Assembly: GCA_002353205.1 (NCBI GenBank)
Contig: DEJE01000061.1
Coordinates: 1 to 17,579 of the forward strand
Direction: 5' to 3'
DNA: 17,579 nucleotides
Origin: Prevotella sp. UBA2756
GTDB taxonomy: Bacteria; Bacteroidota; Bacteroidia; Bacteroidales; Bacteroidaceae
Shown here: piece by piece, positions 14,019 through 17,579 of the stretch
Layout of the letters: every line of letters begins with the position of its first letter
How positions within the stretch are numbered: position 1 is the first letter of the stretch
Notes under the pieces: model-generated
Seen by the model: the letters and a program-made list of their open reading frames with translations, nothing else
Database searches by the model: none
What the model was told of the DNA's origin: nothing
Position numbers and translations under genes: made by a program

Positions 14019-14132
14019 GGCCCCTCCAAACCTCGGCCCCCCACCAACTCCCCCGAGAGGGAGAGATTTGTATAACTTTTCAGGAAGCCTCCCCTCGGGG
14101 AGGTTTGGAGGGGGCCGAGGTTTTTGGGGGCC
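14019..14132. repeat. Large GC-rich inverted-repeat element between two operon genes
   Basis: The left arm 14019-14065 (starts GGCCCCTCCAAACCTCGGCC) and the right arm 14088-14132 (starts CCTCCCCTCGGGGAGGTTTG) are near inverted copies around a 22-base core. The right arm also contains the 16-bp palindrome CCTCCCCTCGGGGAGG. It ends four bases from the stop codon of the aldo/keto reductase and begins 20 bases from the start codon of the amidohydrolase, so the operon message would carry a very stable hairpin here. No T-run follows, so a complete stop is not expected. Confidence 0.9.
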
Positions 14133-14136
14133 GTTC

Positions 14137-15078
14137 TCACTCCATCGAGTGTTCCCAACCGCCACGAGTATCTATGCCCGTGGCATCGGCAAGCTGTTCC
14201 AGACGAGCCACTTCCTCAGCCGTCAACTGTATCTTCGCAGCCGCTGCAGCCTCGATGACGTGACGCTCCTTCGTAGCACCGATGATGGGCATCGTACCTT
14301 TGGCGATGGCCCAGGCAATACCTATCTGCGAGCATGATGCTCCGTACTTCTCGCCGATGGCCTTCATCTCGTTGGTCAGGGCCTCCAGCTGCGGCAGTAC
14401 GGGGTTGTACTTCTGGCCGCGGTCGCTCTCAGCGGGCAGCGGGTTTTCCTTATTATATTTACCAGAGAGAGCACCCTGCTCCAGCACCATGTAGGCCCAG
14501 AACTCTATGCCCTGCTCCTTGCAGTAATCCAGCACACCGCCTTTCTCCGACGAACGATAGAGCAGCGAGAAATGGTTCTGCACGGCACTCACCTTGAAAC
14601 CAGCCTCGCCAAGAATCTCATTAGCACGCTGAATCTCCTTGATATTATGATTCGACACGCCCACACGCTTCACCTTCCCACTCTTCAGGAGGGGAATCAG
14701 CCCCGGCGTCCAACGCTCCACGTCCATCGGGTTATGGATCCAGTAGATGTCGATGTAGTCACAGCCCATGCGCTCAATCGAAGCATCTGCCATCTTCTCC
14801 ACGGAATTCTCGAATATCTCGGCTATTTGCGGCGTGAACTTCGTGGATATCTGCACGTCCTCACGTTTATAATCCTTTGCCAGTGAGCCGAGAATCTTTT
14901 CTGATTCGCCCATGCCGTAGGCCGTAGCCGTGTCCCAAAGGTTCAAACCAGCCTTCATCGCCGTGTCGAATACGGGTTTCAGGTTCTCCACGTCAGTCTT
15001 GCTGCCGAATACCTTGTCGCCTCCGAATGCTCCTGCGCCCCAGGCCCAGGTTCCTAATGCAATCTTTTCCATTTTCAA
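14137..15078 (-). CDS. Aldo/keto reductase (first gene of the redox operon)
   Basis: This 313-residue cytoplasmic NADPH-dependent oxidoreductase has the catalytic tetrad Asp49 (NLWDTATAYG), Tyr54, Lys80 (ISTKF) and His115 (YWIHNP). GVSNHNIKEI (139-148) and PIIGATKERHVIEAAAAA near the end are family signatures. It shares the fold with the other aldo/keto reductase of the operon but is clearly a different subfamily. The start is MKMEKIALGT; MEKIALGT two codons on is equally good. A TAACTTTG box lies about 32 bases upstream, and the AraC gene at 15219 diverges from the same intergenic region, a layout that usually means the regulator controls this operon. Confidence 0.93.
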   Translation of the reverse strand: MKMEKIALGTWAWGAGAFGGDKVFGSKTDVENLKPVFDTAMKAGLNLWDTATAYGMGESEKILGSLAKDYKREDVQISTKFTPQIAEIFENSVEKMADASIERMGCDYIDIYWIHNPMDVERWTPGLIPLLKSGKVKRVGVSNHNIKEIQRANEILGEAGFKVSAVQNHFSLLYRSSEKGGVLDYCKEQGIEFWAYMVLEQGALSGKYNKENPLPAESDRGQKYNPVLPQLEALTNEMKAIGEKYGASCSQIGIAWAIAKGTMPIIGATKERHVIEAAAAAKIQLTAEEVARLEQLADATGIDTRGGWEHSME

Positions 15079-15109
15079 TCTACTATTTAATTATAAACGA
15101 TTTCCGCCG

Positions 15110-15117
15110 CAAAGTTA
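15110..15117 (-). promoter_or_regulatory. Promoter -7 box (TAACTTTG) of the redox operon
   Basis: The minus strand reads TAACTTTG with a leader of about 28 bases to the ATG at 15078. It shares a 140-base intergenic region with the divergent AraC promoter. Confidence 0.7.
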
Positions 15118-15193
15118 CAGTTTTTCCGCGACAATACACTTGCACGATTTACTGATTAAATAACCAAAATTACCGAATCTCGATTTTTATTGC

Positions 15194-15201
15194 TATCTTT
15201 G
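15194..15201 (+). promoter_or_regulatory. Promoter -7 box (TATCTTTG) of the divergent AraC gene
   Basis: TATCTTTG is followed by a leader of about 14 bases to the ATG at 15219. The interval 15118-15193 between the two divergent boxes is AT-rich and is where regulator binding sites would be expected; I see no clear repeat in it. Confidence 0.7.
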
Positions 15202-15218
15202 CACACAAATCACCCAAT

Positions 15219-16112
15219 ATGGAGAAGATATTACGCGTTCACAACGTCAACGACTACGCCCAATACATTGGTGCGCCACAGCTGCATCCGCTCGTGTCGG
15301 TCATTCACTACGACGAGCTGGAGCATTGTCGCCATTCCCTCAACAACTATGATGTCTTCGGCATCTTTATCGGCGATGAAACGCTGGAAAATCTTACCTA
15401 CGGGCTTACCACCTACGACCTTCATCGTCATGCCCTGATGTGTGTGGCACCAGGCCAGATAGGCGGCAAGGCCGACACGGGCGAGGAGATACAGACCAAG
15501 GGGTGGGCGCTGCTCTTCGACCCGGAGCTGCTGCACGGCACCGACCTTGAACGCAGGATGCCTTCTTTCACCTACTTCTCATACAACACCAACGAGGCGC
15601 TGCTGATGACCGCCGAACAGCGGCTGACCATCGTCAACCTGCTGGAAACCCTGCGCCAAGAGCTGTCCGATGCAGATGGCCACACGCAGTATATTATAGT
15701 TGCATACCTTCAGCTGATTCTTGAACAAATAGCGCGATTCTATGCCGGTCAGCTCTCCATGCAGATCGCATCCAGAAGCGACCTGCTCACGCGCTTTGAG
15801 AACCTGCTGAAGCGATACTACGACGAAGGTCTGCAGCTGACTCACGGGCTGCCCACCGTGAAATACTGTGCTCAGGAGCTTTTCCTCTCCACCAACTATT
15901 TTGGCGACCTGATCCGCCAAATGACGGACGATACAGCCAGTAACATCATCCGACGGTTTGTCATGAGCCAGGCCCAGAAACTGCTCATCAGCGGAATGAG
16001 CATCACCTCCACTGCCGAGCAGCTCGGGTTCCAATATCCACAGCATTTTACACGAATGTTCAAAAGGCATTTCGGCGAGTTGCCAAGTCAATATGTCAAT
16101 CGCAAACGGTGA
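15219..16112 (+). CDS. AraC family transcriptional regulator (divergent)
   Basis: The 297-residue protein has an N-terminal sensor domain (about 1-185, with HRHALMCVAPGQIGGKA like a cupin half) and a C-terminal AraC double helix-turn-helix (about 210-297). The DNA-binding part contains VKYCAQELFLSTNYFGDLIR, ITSTAEQLGFQYPQHFTRMF and the end KRHFGELPSQYV. This form (start HNVNDYAQYIG, middle ALLFDPELLHGT) is common next to oxidoreductase genes in Bacteroidales. It is transcribed away from the seven-gene redox operon and is the obvious candidate activator. The AraC at the operon's other end is a second, different family member. Confidence 0.93.
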   Translation: MEKILRVHNVNDYAQYIGAPQLHPLVSVIHYDELEHCRHSLNNYDVFGIFIGDETLENLTYGLTTYDLHRHALMCVAPGQIGGKADTGEEIQTKGWALLFDPELLHGTDLERRMPSFTYFSYNTNEALLMTAEQRLTIVNLLETLRQELSDADGHTQYIIVAYLQLILEQIARFYAGQLSMQIASRSDLLTRFENLLKRYYDEGLQLTHGLPTVKYCAQELFLSTNYFGDLIRQMTDDTASNIIRRFVMSQAQKLLISGMSITSTAEQLGFQYPQHFTRMFKRHFGELPSQYVNRKR

Positions 16113-16165
16113 ACCCCGCACCTCGCGCCCCCATACCTCGCACCTCCGGTTCCGGTATGGTCACC
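16108..16165. other. Hairpin with degenerate octamer-like repeats after the AraC gene
   Basis: CCATACC (16131-16137) pairs with GGTATGG (16154-16160), and GGTGA, overlapping the stop codon, can pair with TCACC (16161-16165). The loop and left flank contain CGCACCTC twice and related CCCCCATACCTC units that recall the octamers at 1271-1374. No T-run follows, so terminator function is doubtful. Confidence 0.5.
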
Positions 16166-16238
16166 CTCTAAAAAACCGCAGGAGCATGGAACTGATGACC
16201 CCGAACGATAGTTAAAACAACGATAAAAGAAAAATGAC

Positions 16239-16246
16239 TACCTTTG
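16239..16246 (+). promoter_or_regulatory. Promoter -7 box (TACCTTTG) before the structured region
   Basis: TACCTTTG lies in a typical AT-rich context (AAAAGAAAAATGACTACC) and would start a transcript near 16253. No coding region follows for about 400 bases. Confidence 0.65.
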
Positions 16247-16252
16247 CACTTA

Positions 16253-16585
16253 CAAACTCACGCCGAGCCACTTTGAAATGAGGTGGAGCGGCTATAGGGA
16301 GGGAGCACTACATTTTGGAAATGCGTCGCTGACGCTTTGTTTTTGGCAGTTCGAAACTTCCACAAATCGAATTAGTTGTCGAGAACATTGCAGAGGTAGA
16401 TGCTACGGGTAGGTATATACCGTTCCCGTTGGTGTGCCGATGGCTAACCATGCCATCATGCATACCTTTAGGGGCGTATTATATATACCAACGGCGTGGG
16501 TATCACTCTGTTTGTTTACAACTAAGGCTGTGGAAGGCCTCGAACTGCGAAACAGACGGAAGCCAGATACCCCGCTTTTTCTTTT
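16253..16585 (+). ncRNA. Candidate structured RNA of about 330 nt, unidentified
   Basis: No convincing gene lies here. The region has a small 5' hairpin (CCGAGCCAC 16263-16271 with GTGGAGCGG 16283-16291, two mismatches) and a GCGTC-GCT-GACGC hairpin (16324-16336). Between about 16346 and 16548 there is a long rod formed by matching arms in consistent order: GCAGTTCGA/TCGAACTGC, TTCCACA/TGTGGAA, TTAGTTGT/ACAACTAA, CAGAG/CTCTG, GGTATATA/TATATACC and GATGGC/GCCATC around a seven-base loop TAACCAT. A promoter box precedes it and a terminator hairpin with T-tract ends it. It could be a regulatory RNA (a rod this size recalls 6S RNA in outline only), a leader for the following gene, or a long palindromic mobile element. 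I cannot match it to RNase P RNA, tmRNA or SRP RNA. Confidence 0.55.
16494..16585 (+). terminator. Terminator hairpin that competes with the long rod
   Basis: GCGTGGGTATC (16494-16504) pairs with GATACCCCGC (16566-16575) with one bulged base, and TCTGTTT (16507-16513) with AAACAGA (16550-16556) inside it. TTTTTCTTTT follows directly. The bases enclosed by this hairpin are the right-hand strand of the outer rod stems, so the two folds exclude each other. Confidence 0.65.
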
Positions 16586-16653
16586 GTAGTCAATGCAACA
16601 TCAATTTAACCAGTCCGATTCCGGGTGTTTGACGGGCTACAAAAAGAGTAGCA

Positions 16654-17327
16654 ATGAAAGCTATCATAAAACTCCTAAAAAAGTGAATATATGGAAAACT
16701 GTTTACTTTAATTTCCATTACTTTCCATTCAAGACTGCTATAAGAATGCCTGTCTTTATCTATTGGCGCTCAGAATTATATAAAATGCAGGGAAAAATAG
16801 AAATAGATGGCCCTATAACAACAGGAATGATGAAATTTGGTTCTCACGGTTTGGGTACGCAAGACTTGCTATATTCCAGAACAATGTGGGAGGTTATGGG
16901 TACACTAATTATAAGGGGCAAAACGAATATAGGCCGAGGAAGTAAAATTAGCGTTGGAGATGGTGCCGTATTAACATTGGGGCATGATTTTGCGATAACT
17001 GGAAATTCAGAAATAATATGCCAAAAGAAAATCTCTTTTGGAAATGACTGTCTTCTATCTTGGGATATATTAATTATGGATACTGATTTTCACCATGTTA
17101 CAAACGAAAATGGTGATATTATTAATTCTCCTAAACCAATAACTATAGGAGACCATGTATAGATTGGTTGTCGTAACACAATACTGAAAGGTGTATATAT
17201 TGTTTCTAACAATATAATATCCGCAAATTCCACTATAACCAAAAGCTTTCAAGAATCCAATTGCATTATAGGAGGACACGGAAATAATGCTTATATAATA
17301 AGGAATGGCATCAGTTGGAAACATTAA
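16654..17327 (+). pseudogene. Broken hexapeptide-repeat acyltransferase (polysaccharide type)
   Basis: The intact gene would be about 224 codons. It begins MKAIIKLLK, then the frame is lost at a run of six A (16677-16682); one more A would restore KKVNIWKTVYFNFHYF. The body has a left-handed beta-helix (IIRGKTNIGRGSKISVGDGA, GNSEIICQKKISFGNDCLLS, DTDFHHV) like serine- or sugar-acetyltransferases of capsule clusters. At 17160-17162 a TAG stands where the family has Trp (IGDHVWIGC); the frame continues after it with IGCRNTILKGVYIVSNN, ANSTITKS, CIIGGHG and ends ISWKH. Both lesions are seen directly. The region is markedly AT-rich compared with the rest of the window, suggesting acquisition. A start at 16593 in the body frame is possible but reads through unrelated sequence. 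Confidence 0.85.
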
Positions 17328-17363
17328 ATGCTAGTAAACAGGGGAATAACTATCTCACTATAC

Positions 17364-17579
17364 TCACTTCCTCATCAGCTTGACATACCACTCTTCATCA
17401 GGATGGAAGCCACAGAAATGCTTTCCGTCACCACCTAAATCCCAAGGACTCATCACCTCGAAGGACTTCAAGGGAAGAAGATGATGCTTTCCCTGATGTA
17501 ACAACACATGCGCCTTACGGCGGAACTTGCGGCTACTCGCCTGCTTTCCTTTCTTTTGCGACTTGCAGCAGCACCATGT
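17364..17579 (-). CDS. Partial protein of unknown function (C-terminal end)
   Basis: The last 71 codons of a leftward gene that begins beyond the right edge. The visible part is rich in Lys, Arg and His with a Cys-rich, basic start (WCCCKSQKKGKQASSRKFRR) and an end containing KSFEVMSPWDLGGDGKHFCG and FHPDEEWYVKLMRK. The frame is open to the window edge and the codon choice looks like the older part of the window, not the AT-rich segment beside it. I do not recognise the family. Confidence 0.6.
   Translation of the reverse strand, partial: TWCCCKSQKKGKQASSRKFRRKAHVLLHQGKHHLLPLKSFEVMSPWDLGGDGKHFCGFHPDEEWYVKLMRK

Noticed and set aside
14002..14337. Rightward 111-residue Pro/Gly-rich ORF
   Set aside because: It is the translation of the GC-rich inverted element plus antisense of the aldo/keto reductase.
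14137..15078. The two aldo/keto reductases as a recent duplication
   Set aside because: Their lengths, starts and most segments differ; only the catalytic tetrad and general fold are shared.
16108..16165. Intrinsic terminator after the AraC gene
   Set aside because: A 7-bp stem exists but an A-run, not a T-run, follows on the coding strand.
16253..16585. RNase P RNA, tmRNA or SRP RNA
   Set aside because: The conserved sequence blocks of these RNAs were looked for by eye and not found. A 6S-type RNA cannot be excluded without a covariance search.
16429..16632. Rightward 67-residue ORF
   Set aside because: It overlaps the rod and terminator structure; its composition follows the stems rather than codon use, and no start signal is present.

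Overview
The window reads as a chromosomal piece of a Bacteroidales bacterium, most like Prevotella or a close relative. The grounds are the repeated promoter box TAnnTTTG at sensible distances before genes, weak or absent Shine-Dalgarno sequences, a short C-terminal sorting-like tail on one exported protein (YDLAGR...KGIYIVNG), the start of a Prevotella-type leucine-rich-repeat surface protein, and cellobiose phosphorylase. The genus is inferred; no marker gene is present.

Layout. 1-1425: a leftward outer-membrane-type protein whose signal peptide is built on an 8-bp tandem repeat. 1597-4192: a single cellobiose phosphorylase gene with its own promoter and a strong terminator. 4200-5111: a decayed stretch with a broken leucine-rich-repeat gene, GC-rich inverted elements and five 22-bp palindromic repeats. 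5112-6484: leftward MmcQ/YjbR-like protein and an esterase, then an acetyltransferase remnant ending at a perfect 28-bp palindrome. 6530-7708: rightward macrodomain-like protein, a small ORF and a Nudix hydrolase carrying an in-frame repeat insertion. 7736-9347: leftward sugar O-acetyltransferase and SDR oxidoreductase with a long repeat-filled leader.

9410-15117 is the main functional block: seven closely packed leftward genes (aldo/keto reductase, exported amidohydrolase, aldo/keto reductase, exported flavodoxin with sorting-like tail, exported antibiotic-biosynthesis-monooxygenase-fold protein, lipoprotein flavodoxin, AraC regulator). A second AraC regulator (15219-16112) diverges from the first gene. 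Four of the seven products carry export signals, so part of this redox pathway probably works outside the cytoplasm. The gene mix suggests handling of reactive carbonyls, quinones or similar electrophiles, but the substrate is not visible in the sequence.

16239-16585 holds no convincing gene. It has a promoter box, a long imperfect rod-like hairpin and a competing terminator hairpin followed by a T-tract, so it is a good candidate for an undescribed structured RNA or a long palindromic element. After it comes a clearly AT-rich, probably acquired segment with a doubly broken hexapeptide acetyltransferase gene, and then the C-terminal end of an unrecognised leftward gene.

A theme runs through the window: dispersed repeats have entered coding sequences in frame (Nudix hydrolase, amidohydrolase) or form part of one (octamers in the outer-membrane protein), and related copies lie in the intergenic regions nearby.
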